From Artocarpus heterophyllus (lineage: Eukaryota > Streptophyta > Magnoliopsida > Rosales > Moraceae), in contig CM046347.1 in the NCBI GenBank assembly GCA_025403435.1, positions 22,890,597 to 22,954,596 of the forward strand: a DNA stretch of 64,000 nucleotides, read 5' to 3'. Below the pieces are notes generated by a model. The model did not search any database. It worked only from the letters and a program-made list of their open reading frames with translations, and was not told where the DNA came from. Positions 46,792 to 59,548 of this stretch are shown piece after piece. The position numbers were made by a program, and so were the translations under genes. Each line of letters begins with the position of its first letter. Within the stretch, counting starts at the first letter, position 1.

Positions 46792-49685
46792 AAAGCAATT
46801 TTTTTTTATCACATAATATGTATAACATATCTCAAAAGAGGTTTTATCTTACTTAACCATAGTATAGCTTTTATACATCATGTTTCAAAATAACTCAAAA
46901 TACATAACAGCGGAAATAGATCTGTGGCGATATCCATACCCTGTTCTGTACATCGCTCATATTCCACCGTCAGCTCATCAGTAAAGTTATTCTGACCTTT
47001 TGGAAGGTATAACTATAGCATGAAATACTAAGTGAGCTTATGCTCAGAAAGTCCAAATATAACCCACATGCAACTTTACTATTATGCATGATCCGCTTAT
47101 GCTTTCTTATGAACTTTCTTTATCTTTATCATGTCTTATCTTTAACTAGGGCCTAAGTGCTCGTACCATATGCGCACATAGGTCTTCGTTACATCAAGAC
47201 TATATCATAACCTTAAACTCCCCTTGAGTTGGGAGCTAATACAACACTTTACTCTATTTCAGGTGATGCATTTACCAGTTCGATTATTATGGTTATCATA
47301 CCATCATGAAGTCATGTTCACATATTATGTGCAAAAAAAAAAAAAAAACATATATACTCCTCTAGCTGGATAGTACACATGCTACATATTTTATATACTC
47401 ACAGGTACACATGTTGATATACACCCAGGTACACTTATTAATATACACATAGGTGCACATTTTGATATACACACATAGGTACATTAATATATATATATAT
47501 ATATATATATCATATTCAACACTTACTATTTCATACTGTAGGTGGGGTTGGTACTTACTTGAATAGGTTGCTATACGAGCTGACCTTAGTTCCCCTTTTC
47601 CTAATCTTCTAGTGTCCTGTTTGGTCAATTTCAATGCTATTAGCTAAATTTTCACTATTTCGCCTCTGTGTCAATACAAAGCATTCATTAATTAATAGTT
47701 CGTGTTGCATAACCATCCACAACTCTGATAATCACAGATTCTCTCTTTCCTATCTTACTCTACTCTATCGTCTCTAATAAAGAGCGAAAATCTTACTAAT
47801 AATCCTTTTTCCCTATTTCGAATGTTTCGGATCCATTCGAAACACTTGCAAAAAATGACCATTTTGCCCTTAATGGGCCTTTTAAATTTCCCAAACTTGA
47901 TTTTACTATTCTAACGAAAATTATTACTTATTAGCTTTAAAACAATAACCCAGGGTGTCGGGTTTTTTTATTTTGCATTAATGTCCAAGTTTAACAAAAC
48001 TTTGCAATTTCATCCTTATTTGAAGATTTTGACAATTTTGCCCCCGGAACTAAAAATAATCTCTTTAAACCAAAAAGTTTTCTTTTTTTTTTTTATAAGG
48101 ATCAAATTTGCTCAAAATACTATACCCAAATTCCTTCTACAAAATGACGCTTTTGTCCCTTGAAATTTTTTTTCAATTTTAACAAATTTTTGTAAAATCA
48201 ATAACTCGCAAACGAGGGTAATTTTTTACAAACCGTCCGCAATTTCTAACAGTTTCATCGAGATCCACAATTTTTGTGTTTTGACTTTTTTGAAATTCCT
48301 ATTGTATAGGGAATTTTTGGCCTATTTTCAATTCTTTCAAGAAAATAATTTTATTTGCAATTTAGTCCTTGGGTAGTTTTTGCAAAACCTAGCTTTAAAA
48401 CAGCCTTTCTACCATGTGAAGGCAGGTTCAAAACCTTTCAAAACTATTTTCATACCCAAATCACAATTCTAAAGAAAAAAAAATTCAAACTTTACAAAAT
48501 TTTTCTAATTTTACACCTAATAGAAATTTTAAATAGCCATACCCCAAATTCACATCAAAATATACCATAAATTCATTTAAGCATGCCATAAACTAACCTA
48601 AATCATTACATACCATGCTTGAAGGAAAACCAAAACAAACAAAAACAAAATCATCACAAACCTTGAGATTAGAGGATTAGGCTTTACCAAAGGAAATTGA
48701 TGATCAAAAGTACCTTCAACACTTGATTTTCTTTGCCAATCCTCCTAAACATATTCCATAGGAAAGAAAACCTTCATTAACTCTCTTTGAATTCCAAAGA
48801 AATCCCTAAGAAAACTTAGAAAAAAGTTGGAATCCTACCTTGAGAATTTGGGAAATCTTAGACTGAGGCTTGATTCTAGCTTGAAACTTGCTTGGAGTTC
48901 ATCATGTGAGAAATTTGCTTTGAACAAAATTTTAAGAGAAAAAAACCAAGGGCTGCCGAACTTAATGGGGAAGAAAAATGAAATGGTTTTGATGTTTTAA
49001 GTCTTTAATTAAGACTTATCCAAACCTTTTATTTTCTTTTTTTTTATATGGCGAGTCATCATGGTAATCAAGTGGGTTAGTGGTGGCTTAGCATGATTGG
49101 GCCACATTTCAAGCTAGGGTGGCCCAATCCCAATTCATTGGGTGTCCACTTAGTGGGCCCTAAAACATTATACAGTGTAATTTTTACCACACGGTATTTT
49201 TTCTTATACTGCTGGGATAGAATCAGTGAAAGTCATGTCTTTGAACAGTGTAAAATCTCATTATTATCCTTGGGTTTATTTTTGGAATTAAAACATAGCA
49301 TTTCTTATATCTATGTTTTTACCTTAGCAGTATACTTACACTGCATCGTATCCTTTTTTGACACTTTTGAGGGTTTTAGCATGTTTTTCTATCTTATTTT
49401 TACCTTAATCACCTATTTATTTATATCATAATATTATAATTAATTGTGATATAAAATTCGTTTCGTGAATATTTTTCACAAATTTTCAAGCATATATACT
49501 TTAAAAATATGCTTTTGACAATATCTAGCATTGCATCAGGTCTATAGTGGAATTTCCTATTGATACTACTTATTTGTATATTATCGTAATTTTTTTTACA
49601 GAAAATACAATTTATAAAGGTAAATTCATTAATTAAACCTAATTAAATATAGAGTTTTATTAATGAATTTCCCTTAGTCATTACA
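46649..49685 (-). repeat. 3' LTR of minus-strand Tekay-type element 'D'
   Basis: The upper end is secure: TGTAATGACTAAGGG at 49685, directly after AAGGGGGTAGGT (polypurine tract) and GAGGACGAAAATTCC. The lower end is taken at TGTCACAACC (46649), giving …GGTTGTGACA and 3.0 kb; this end is less sure. Inside are (AT)n/(AC)n microsatellites (46758-46792, 47486-47512), a minisatellite of about 25-30 bp units with ATACACATAGGT (47395-47485), and the TGAGCATAAGCTCA hairpin (about 47033-47046). Short ORFs here (47362-47634, 48355-48570, 49093-49431) are LTR readings. Confidence 0.65.
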
Positions 49686-49718
49686 ACCTACCCCCTTAGG
49701 AATTTTCGTCCTCAAAAA

Positions 49719-52700
49719 TTAAAATAGTTCGGGGTATACTTTTCTCATTTTATCTTCTCGTTCCCATGTTACTTCCTCCACTTGTTGATTGTGCCATAAA
49801 ACTTTGATGAGGAGAATCTTCTTGTTTCTTAAATCCTTTTCTTCTCGAGCCAGAATTCAAACTGGTTTCTCTTCATAAGATAAGTTCTTATGTACATCAA
49901 TTTCTTCAGGTTGCAGAACATGTGAGGAATCAGGTACATATTTCTTTAGTATAGATACATAGAAATCATTATGTACCGATGCCATTTCAGGGGGTAAAGC
50001 TAATTTGTAAGCCACATTGCTTACTCTTTCTAAAATTTCAAATGGTCCAACCTGGGGTCGAGTTTTCCTTTCTTCCCGAATCTTATTACCCCTTTCATTG
50101 GCGTTACCTTCAAGAAGATCAAATTCCCCACTTGAAATTCTAGTGCTCTTCATCGCCGACCAGCATAACTCTTTTGACAACTAAATGCAGTTTCTATCCA
50201 TTGATGAATTAATTTCACATCTTCTGTCGTTCTTTGTACGAAATCAGTAGTCGACAACACCTTTTCCCTGGTTTCATACCAATGCAAAGGTGATGTACAC
50301 CTTCTTCCATAAAGAGCTATATATGGAGCCATACCTATGGAGGTTTGATAGCTGTTGTTGTATGCAAATTCAATCAGTGGGAGCTTTTTATCCCATCCTC
50401 CTTTGAAGTCTAGTACATAGGCTCTTAGCATATCCTTTAGAGTTTGAATGGTCCTTTTACACTGACCATCTGTTTAAGGGTGGAAAGTTGTACTAAAAGT
50501 CAGCTTTGTTCCCATTGCTTGATGAACACTCCTCTAAAACTTGGAGGTGAATTGACTGTCATGATCAGAAATGATAGATTTTGGGACTCCATGGTGTCTA
50601 ACTATTTGAGCAATGTACAATTTAGTTAGCCGTTCTATAGAACTGCTAGGTTTGATGGGTAAAAAGTGTGTAGATTTGGTTAATCTATCCACAATTACCC
50701 ATATAGCGTTGTGTCCTCCCATAGTTTTGGGTAGTCTGGTCACAAGATCCATGGTTATCTGGTGCCATTTTCATTCTAGAATTTCAATCTTCTATAGTTC
50801 TCCTGCTAGTCGTTGATGTTCAGCCTTCACCTTTTGACAAGTGAGGCATTTGCTAACGAATCATGCAACATCATTCTTCATTCCATGCCATGAGTAATAC
50901 TCCTTCAGGTCCTTATGCATTTTGGTAGCTCCTGGATGAACAGCACACGATGCCTCATGAGCTTCTTCTAATATTTGCATCTTTAACCCTTCATCATTGG
51001 AAATGCATAGTCTACCTCTATAGCAAAGAATGCCATCTTCCAGGACGCAAAACTGTGCTTCCTTGTTCTTAAGGGCCTCATTCTCTAGTGGTCGGTATAA
51101 ATTTCACATTTAGGTCCATTCAAGTAATGGCACCAAATCTTCAATGCAAATACAATTGTTGCTAATTCCAAATAGTGTGTTGGGTAATTCCTTCCATGAT
51201 CCTTTAGTTGCCGGGATGCATATACAATCACCTTTCTGTTTTGCATGAGTACGACTCCCAAGCTTGTTTTTGACGCATCGCTATAAATTACAAAATTTTC
51301 TAGGTTCAGATCTGGTATGGTTAGTACTGGTGCACTTATGAGGCGTCTTTTTAATTCTTGAAAACTTTCTTCATACTTCTTGGTCCATTCATATTTTGCT
51401 ACTTCTCGTGTAAGGGCCGTGAGCGGTGCTGTGAGTCTAGAGAATCTTTCTACAAATCGTCGATAGTAACCTGTTAGATCGAGAAAACTCCTGATTACGA
51501 TAACGTTTTTTGGCATAGGCTGTTTATCCATCGCTTCAACTTTAGAAGGATCGACAAAAACTCCATCTTATGATACCACATGTCCTCGAAGATAGACTTT
51601 TTCATATCAAAATTGGCATTTTGAGAACTTCGCGTACAATTGATGTTTTCTTAACAACTACAGTGCAAGCCTTAAATGTTCCTCATGTTCTTCTAGAGCC
51701 CTTGAGTAGATTAGGATATCATCGATGAAAACGATGACAAATTTATCAAAATATTCCTTGAAAATCCAATTCATAAGGTGCATAAATGTTGCCAAGGCAT
51801 TGGTTAACCCAAATGGCATGACGCAAAACTCATAATGCCTATAACATTTGAAACACTGTCTTTGGTACATCTTCTTCCTTACTCGTAGGTGGTGATATCC
51901 AGAGCGTAAGTCAATCTTTGAGAATACTACTGCCCCCTTTAGTTGATCAAATAAGTCATTGATTCTCGGAAGTGGATACTTATTCTTAATCGTAACTTTA
52001 TTCAATTCCCAATAGTCAATGTACATGCGTAAAGTTCCGTCTTTCTTTATCACAAACAGAATAGGCGCTCCCCATGGAGAATGGCTTGGTCGGATAAACC
52101 CCTTGTCCAATAGTTCCTGTAACTGCACTTGAAGCTCCTTAAGTTCTCCTAGAGCCATACGATACGGTGCCTTTGAAATCAGAGCTGTACTAGGTGTCAA
52201 CTCAATCTCGAACGAAATCTCTCGTTCCGACGATAACGTAGGCAGTTTATCCGAAAACACATCAACGAATTCTTTCACTATATGGACGTTCTCTGGTCCT
52301 AATTGAGCTTCTTGGTCTTTATTTACTAGATTCACTAGATAATCGGTGCATCTGCTCTCTAGCAATTTCCTTGCTTTCAACGCCGATATCAACGCCTTAG
52401 GAGTTTTAGGAATCTTCCTCGCATATACAAACTTCTCACCTCTAGAAGGTCGGAACGTGACTTAGCGATGTTGTCAATTAATCTTGGCAGCATATTTTCC
52501 TAGAAAATCCATTCCCAAGATAACATCATAATCTTGAATATCGATTATTGTTAAATTGATAAACAATTCTCTACCGCAAATGACAATTGGTACATGGTGT
52601 AACCAACGATCAGAACTTAATATCTCCCCAAAGGGAAGTACGGTCCCAAAAGTCTGTTCTATCCTATTTCCTTTGTTTGCTATCTGTTTAGCAAACTTAA

Positions 52701-53560
52701 GTAATGTGCATGAATGCATTGCTCCAGAATTAAATAAAACATAAGCATCAGTGTTGGCAACAGAGAACTGACTTGTTACCACCGTTGAGGTTCCCGCATC
52801 CCCCTTTTTCTTTGTGTAAGCATAAATCCGTCCACTAAGCTTTGGAGCTTCCAGTCGTCCTTGACTAATACTAGGACCTTCAATCTGCACTAATTGATTA
52901 AATCTCCTTACACCATCAGTTCAGAATAAAGACATGGTAATTGATTAAATCTCCTTATAGCATTAGCCGCTAACAAATTCCCTTGTCAAAAATTATTGAA
53001 TTCTTCTTATTGTGCAGCCATGGTCTCCACATTAAAATAGGCTCTTCCAAATTCCTCCACGAACTTAGACCAGGTCGTTGCATCCATGTTTCTTCTGCGT
53101 TCAATAGATTCCCACCATCTCCTGGCGTCTTTAGTGAGAGAGAAGGATGCGCATAAAACTTTCTCTCGATCACTAAGTCCCATGAATTTCAAAACTCTTT
53201 CAATGCTAGTAAGCTAGTTATCAATGACCAATAGATCTGTAGAACTATCAAATTCTAGGACTTTTATCCATCAAAATCTCTCATAAAATTCAGTAATAGG
53301 AATAGGAGGAGTTATCGGAGTCATGGGTTTTGCCTACGGTACCAGCGGTGCTAGGGGTGGAGAAACCGCACTTGCTAGGGGTGTGGGGTTTTGATGAGCT
53401 AGTTGCTTTCACAACCCTTGCATCTCCTACTCTTGGCCTTGGAGCCTTTGTTGTAGTTCAGCGATCAAAACCATCAAGTTTGGGTTTGTTGGTCCTCCAG
53501 GTATTTCCACCATTGATTTTGATTTACAGTCCTATCGTAAAGTTATGGTATTACATTAAC
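49719..53560 (-). pseudogene. Tekay-type gag-pol of element 'D', heavily mutated
   Basis: On the minus strand from right to left: Gag (WWESIERRR, 53007-53520); protease with LFNSGAMHSC (52474-52890; the catalytic Asp of DSGA is Asn); RT with [13 protein letters not shown] (51658-52392); RNase H with [10 protein letters not shown] (51085-51531). Integrase follows with MDLVTRLPK and SDHDSQF (50534-50752), but GQCKRT replaces the usual GQSERT, so the catalytic Glu is Lys (near 50470). It ends with a chromodomain, ILLIKVLWHNQQVEEVTWERE (49730-49830), and a stop at 49719. Frameshifts and stops separate the blocks. The part between Gag and protease, where the zinc knuckle should be, is missing. It is a dead copy of the same clade as 34246-38838, but a distinct family by its LTR. 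Confidence 0.88.
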
Positions 53561-54281
53561 ACTCATATTCCTAACTTAATAAAAATTATCAAAATTTTCT
53601 TAAGTCACATCCATTCATATAAATGCAAGCAATAATATGAACTTATCATTTCATTACTTTCTTCTTTTCTTTTACATCTTTCATTATCAAAACTTCACTT
53701 AGGTGGCTAACATACATACTTAGCAAACTTTCTTAATAAACTTTTTTTTTCCCGGGAGCAGTCATCTCTTTCGGCCAACATGAACATTACTACTGAGAAA
53801 GACACCACTTCACTGGAGGTACACTCATGTACAAAATCAAGCATGTCACAACTACACTAACCACATGATTATATACACAAATAGCATCAAAAAAAGTTAT
53901 CAAGTATCCCTTTTTCTTCCTAATCTGAGTCAACCTTTGACAAACACCCCATTTTCATGTCTAAAAATTCAAATAATTATTTGCATTTTATAGCCATATT
54001 TTGTAAAAAAAGGCACACTAATTACTAATTTATATATAATGTGGACTCTTAGTGTTGGTAGCATTGTTAATCGTTACCCACTGACTTTAAGAGAAGCCTA
54101 TTAAGTTTTGGGTAGCGTTAGGAGCTTACGTGTATTGGACTTGTAAGGATTAGAAGTTATCCATAAATCATATTGCCAAAATGGTAGGACTTTATTCCCT
54201 ACTTTTTATAGTCGTGATTTAAAGTTCTTTTGGCCTAAAATTATTTTTAAATAATTTTCGTATTTTTTCTATAACATGTTA
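53561..54281. other. Unassigned AT-rich stretch
   Basis: This should contain the leader and 5' LTR of element D but neither a primer site nor a matching LTR end was found. A TGTCACAACT at 53847 resembles the D LTR end only for 10 bases. Confidence 0.5.
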
Positions 54282-54906
54282 TGTAACGCCCAATGTTTCT
54301 TTTATCACTAAACTTAGTAATTGTTGACAAGATGTCTACAATAATTGAAAACATTCATGTAGTTAACCTACCAAAAAAAAAACAACCATTAAAAAAACAA
54401 CTTACTAGATATGCTTCGTCCTTCCTAGTTAGCTTGATGGAATACCATATGTATTCAGCCAACCGATAATCTTCAAGGCAAGTTAGTTTTATATATATAG
54501 GCATCTAACACAATATGAGCTTACATAGATGTTATAAATATTCTTTGATTCTAGGGAAATACCAATAGCCAGTCAAGACTTATTATAATGAGTAAATTGC
54601 ATAATATAGTCTATATGAAATAGTCTAGAAAATAGAAATCCAAAAACACCAAAACTGTGTCTACTTACAACCACAAGTCCAGAATAAAACACCTTAAATA
54701 ATACTAAGTCCAAAACAAACAAATTTACATAGCATAAAAATTATATAGTTTTAGTTTTAAATTTCTTTCAAGAAGTGATTCTGTTTCCTATCCAATGCTC
54801 TTTGCACACATGCCTATCTCCGTCTTCTATCCTAGATAATCTGCCTCTTACCTATATCTGTAACATGACATAGACTAAGTAAGCATAAGCTTAGTAAGTG
54901 TATTTC
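54282..54906 (-). repeat. LTR 'C' fragment, inverted
   Basis: On the minus strand, 54906-54650 matches 46385-46640 (same hairpin, 'ggtgttttattctggacttgtggttgtaa'), and it ends GGGCGTTACA at 54282, which gives the 3' end of this LTR family. It is cut at 54906 by gypsy element E. Confidence 0.7.
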
Positions 54907-57900
54907 TAATGAAATTCGTCGATTGTTGGCTCAAATCGTGAGGGGCGACGTCGCTATTCAACGGCCATAGTAGAAATATAGTGAGATCTACCTTACCACC
55001 ATCTGATGGGACTACAAGATTGACCAAAAAGACAACGTTGTGGCGAGATTATCGGTAGCAATCTCTATTCGAGTAAGGAAGAGCTCCATTAGCCTAGATC
55101 TCAACAACTTAACTCCAGCTCTGATGAAGACGAGGAAGTCTAGCTATTTGGCAAGAACCAATGGATCCAGCCACTAAATCTAGGCGGCTTCTATCCTTGT
55201 CGATAAGCTAGCTATGGTGAACTTAGGTATTATCACAATCCTCATCCAACTTATCAACATGGTGCTTTAGATTATCGAATCAAATTTGATATCCATATGT
55301 TTGATGGTCATCTAGATATTGAGAATTTCCTAGACTAGTTTAAGGTAGTATAGGATTTTTTTTTATTATATGGGGGTTCTTGAAGAGAATAAGGTGAAGC
55401 TGGTTGTTTATAAACTCAAGGGCAACATGTCAACATGGTGGGATCAAGTTCAAACCAATCGCCGTCATGAGGGCAAGGGTCTGATTTAGACCTAACCACG
55501 GATGCAACAGATGATGAGTTAGTGTTTCCTTTCGACTGACTATAAGCAGACTTTCTACAACCAATACCATCACAGGAAGCAAAGAAATAGGTCTGTAAAC
55601 GAGTATACTAAGGAATTTTATAGACCAAATGCTCAAAGTAATTTGAACAAATCAGAAAATCACCAAGTAACTCGATATATTGGAGGTTTGAATCAATCCG
55701 TTCAAGACCATTTGGCCCTACGCTTTGTTTGGTTTTTGTTCGATGTAGTGAACCATGCTTACAAGATAGAAGGCCAACTCCTCGTGAGGGAAACTTTAAG
55801 TCCTCCCTTCCTCGCTAGGGTTCCCAAGAGGTCACCCATAAGAGAGCCAAACAACCAGTTCAATCCCATACCACCTCTTTAAAGTTACAGGCTAAAGACA
55901 CTAACAATACTGGTGGAAGTAATACCACCAATAGAGCCTAGGCACGGGGCCTTCCCACTACTGCCAAGCCAAACCCCTATGCAAAACCCTTGCATTGAAA
56001 TGTTTTAGATGCAACAATCCTAGGCATCGGTCTAACAAGTGCCCGCAATAGTGCCAAACAAACCTAGTTGATGTGGTTGAAGGGGGAAAACTCCAGGATG
56101 TTGATTTGGATGATCTAGACTTTGAGGGGGCTGAGATAGTGGAAGGGGATGAGGGCAAGTTGGTTGTTTGCATAGTGCAAAAGTTGCTCTTATCCTTGAG
56201 ATAGTCAAAAAGAACTCAATGACACTCCGTCTTCCATACTCGTTGTGCAATCAATAAACGAGTATACGATGTCATGATTGACAACAGGAGTAGTAAGAAC
56301 ATTGTGTCCAAAGCGCTTGTTGAAGCCTTGAACCTACCAACAAAGAAGCACATTCAACCCTACAAGATAGGGTGGATCAAGAAGGGGGCTAAAACTCGAG
56401 TCATGGAGACTTTTCGGATTCTTTTTTCTATTGGAAAGTATTATCAAGATGATGTGGTCTATGATGTTGTTGAGATGGAAGCGTGCCACTTATTACTCAA
56501 GAGGCCTTGGCAATTTGACATTAATGCCATGCATAAGGGAAAGGACAATATTTATGCTTTTCAATGGAACAATAAAAAGACTGTGTTGGTTCCCAAAAAG
56601 CAGAAGAACCTCTACGGCCCTCAAGCCCCAAGGGGAACCCTTGTTCTTGACCCTTTTTGGGAATGAGTTTTCTCATGACATGAAGAACAATGGCTGTGTC
56701 TTTTTGTTGCTCATGAAAGAGTAGCCCGCTAGTGTGGCAGCTTCCATTCCTATAGCATTGGCCTCTTTGTTGGCCGAGTATGGTGACATTGCCCTCGAGG
56801 AGCATCCTTTGATCCTCCCTCCAATGTGTGACATCCAACATTGCATCGATCTTATTTCAAAAGCTAGTCTCCCTAACCTCCCACATTATCGGATGTGTCC
56901 TAAAGCACAAGAGATTCTCTAAGACCAGGTGGATGAGTTACTTGCCAAATGTTTGATCCATCCTAGCTTGAGTCCATGCGTCATTTTAGCCTTATTTACT
57001 CCAAAAAAGGATGGTACTTGGCGTATTTGCATGGATAGCCACGTCATCAATAAAATCACCATCAAGTGCTAGTTTCTAACACCCTAACTTGATGATATGT
57101 TGCTATATTGAAGGGCTCCAAAGTTTTCTAGAAGCTTGACCTTAAGAGCGAATACCATCAAATCCACATTTAGACCAGAGTTGAGTAGAAGAAGGCATTC
57201 AAGACTCGTGAGGGACTTTATGAGTGGCTGGTGATGCCATTTTGGCTAAGCAACACTTTGAGTACATTTATGTGCCTCATGAACCAAGTCTTGAAGCCTT
57301 TTATCGGTAAAACAATGATAGTTTAGTTTGATGATATCCTCATTTTTAGCAAGGATTTTGAGTCCCATATGGAACATTCGAAGGCTGTCTTTTAAGTGTT
57401 GCGAGAGCACAAACTATACTTAAGCCTAAAGAAGTGCGAGTTTGCTACAAACAAGCTCTTGTTTCTTGAGTTTATAGTTGAAGATCAGGGTATTTAGGTC
57501 GATGACGCCAAAGTTGAAGCAATTCGCAAGTGGCCTTCCTCTTCAAATGTCCATGAGGTCTGTAGCTTCCATGGGCTTGCAACGTTCAATCACTGTTTTA
57601 TTTGCCAATTTAGTAGTCTTGCTACCCTTATTACAGACTACCTCAAGCAAGGGAAATTCGCTTGGGGACCTAAATAGGAACCTAACTTTAACACACTCAA
57701 GGATAAGCTTTCTAGTGCCCTAGTTTTGGCACTGCCCAATTTCAACAAAGTGTTTGAAGTTGAGACTGATGCTTCGATAAAGGGAATGGGGTTGTTTTAC
57801 TCCAAGAGGGTTGTTCGAATAAATTTTTCAGTGGAAAGCTCGATGAAGCCAGACAAAAGTGGACCACCTATGAGCAAGAACTCTTTGCCATCATCCATGC

Positions 57901-58366
57901 TCTCCAACATTGGGAGCACTATCTTATCCTAATGGAGTTTGTTCTTCACAGCAATCACCATGCTCTCAAGTTTATGAATTCTCAAAAGGGGCTAAATTAG
58001 ATGCATGCATGATGGTTTGTCTTCCTCTAATGGTTCCCTTTTGTGTTCAAGCACCATTTTGAAGCACTCAACAAAGTGGCCGACCCTTAGCCATTGAGCT
58101 ACCTTGCTCACTGTTTTGCACTCTATTATTTTGGGCTTTGAGGAGCTTAAAGCGCTCTACCTGACTGATATTGATTTCAGCCCTATTTGGGAGTCTTCTC
58201 TACACAATGAGCCTACTAGAGAGTTCCATATTCAGCAGGGTTACTTATTCAAAGGGAATCAGCTTAGCATTCTATGCACTTCCTTGCATGAACAAATTGT
58301 TCAAGATATGCATGTTGGGGGCTTAACTGCTCACTTGGGTCATGACAAGACTCTCGCTTAGATTGG
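54907..58366 (+). pseudogene. Ty3/gypsy element 'E' gag-pol relic
   Basis: Ordered landmarks across several frames: Gag C-terminal part VTRYIGGLNQSVQDHL (55670-55720); an intact zinc knuckle CFRCNNPRHRSNKC (about 55987-56028); protease-like DNRSSKNIVSKALVEALNLP (56270-56340), with HLLLKRPWQFD (56490-56520). RT blocks include FTPKKDGTWRICMD (57000-57035) and FDDILIFSKDF (57328-57360); RNase H has VFEVETDASIKGMG (57750-57790). An integrase H2C2 start reads FKGNQLSILC with HVGGLTAHLGHDKTLA (58250-58360). The protease motif lacks the usual DGGS (DNRS here). Stops and frameshifts are frequent and no LTR was found for it. The relic ends within the integrase zinc finger, where a minus-strand LTR piece starts. 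The protease resembles a chromovirus group other than Tekay; I do not name the clade. Confidence 0.82.
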
Positions 58367-59280
58367 TGTCACGTCCTAGAGTACGAGAGATGACATTGCG
58401 AGATAATTAAGTAAAAATTTAGTTAAAACGTAAGTTTAAGAATTTAATTAATTATGAACTTGAGTAACAATTTAAAACCTTTTTTAAACAAATATTTATA
58501 ATAATTAAACAAATAAGAATAACAAGAAAAATAATAAGAAGGTAACAAAGGGAGAGAAAGTCACACCCTGGAGTACGGGAGGTGACGTGGTGGGATAATT
58601 AAGTAAAAATTTAGTTAAAACGTAAGTTTAAGAATTCAATTAATTATGAAAATGAGTAATAATTTAAAACCTTTTTAAACAAACATTTATAATAATTAAA
58701 CAAATAAGAATAACATGATCAATTATAAGAAGGTAACAAAGGGAGAGAAAGAAATGCAAGTTGGGTCCCATCGGCCTACAACTTGTGTACACACATAGTA
58801 TCGATAATATTTAAATTACAACCACAGTCCAAAATAGAAAGAAAGATTGAATTGATATATGCCTTGTTTATTTATACAAATGACCTGCTCATGTCTTCTA
58901 CCGTTCTCAAGTCTGATCTGTAGACCCTTCGTCAATCATAAGCTGTATTCCACCTAGGGGGAAAGATTAAAAAAAACAAATAAAATATGAAAGAAGGGCT
59001 TAGTGGGACTATATTTAAAAAAAAAAAAGCCAGATGAATAATTTAATCATAAAGTTTACCTTTCAAAGAAATGAATTAGGAAACAAAGTTAAATAAATAA
59101 ACAAATAAATTCATTTAATCAAATCTTATCAAAAACTATTCATCCAAAAAGTACCTTTTATCTTTTTTTGCACAAACAATAATATTCACCACCGAAGTGG
59201 CCTAGCTAGGTTTCAGGACCTGCCCCCAAGGTCGCACGCTACACGACCCGATCTCTGATATGGCATCATGCCCATATATA
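58367..59280 (-). repeat. Tekay-type LTR 3' part with 192-bp tandem duplication
   Basis: On the minus strand it ends …GTACTCTAGGACGTGACA at 58367. Two successive copies of the LTR end occur: 58369-58560 and 58561-58752. It then continues as one LTR to 59280, including the block 'gatgccatatcagagatcgggtcgtg' (59240-59275). The family is that of the 29973-41174 LTRs. It joins directly to RT-coding sequence at about 59281. Confidence 0.8.
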
Positions 59281-59548
59281 TGTAAACTTCATACGGCTCA
59301 TCACTGTTGGGGATAACCAATACTAGGGCTAAGGTCAACCGATTCTTTAAGTCTTCAAAAGCAAGCTTACATTCTTCATCCCACTCAAATCTGACGTTCT
59401 TCCTGATCAGTCTTGTCAACGGAGCTACTATCTTTGAGAAATCCTTTACAAACTTCTTGTAGTATCTTGCAAGTCCCAAAAAACTACGAACTTCTACTAC
59501 GTTCCTTGGTCGTTCCCATTCCACAATGGCTTTCACCTTAGAAGGATC
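59281..59548 (-). pseudogene. Tekay-type RT/RNase H fragment
   Basis: The minus strand reads [20 protein letters not shown], then [19 protein letters not shown] and NSDEPYEVY. It aligns with codons about 820-895 of the complete element at 34246-38838. It is bounded by a deletion joining it to the LTR at 59281 and by the copia LTR inserted at 59549 (GGATC at 59544-59548 would be one target-site copy). Confidence 0.88.

Noticed and set aside
53846..53860. TGTCACAACT as the 5' LTR end of element D
   Set aside because: Similarity to the D LTR end stops after about ten bases and no primer site follows.
58104..58361. 85-codon ORF as a stand-alone gene
   Set aside because: It is the N-terminal part of a gypsy integrase zinc finger domain, collinear with the RT and RNase H relics before it.
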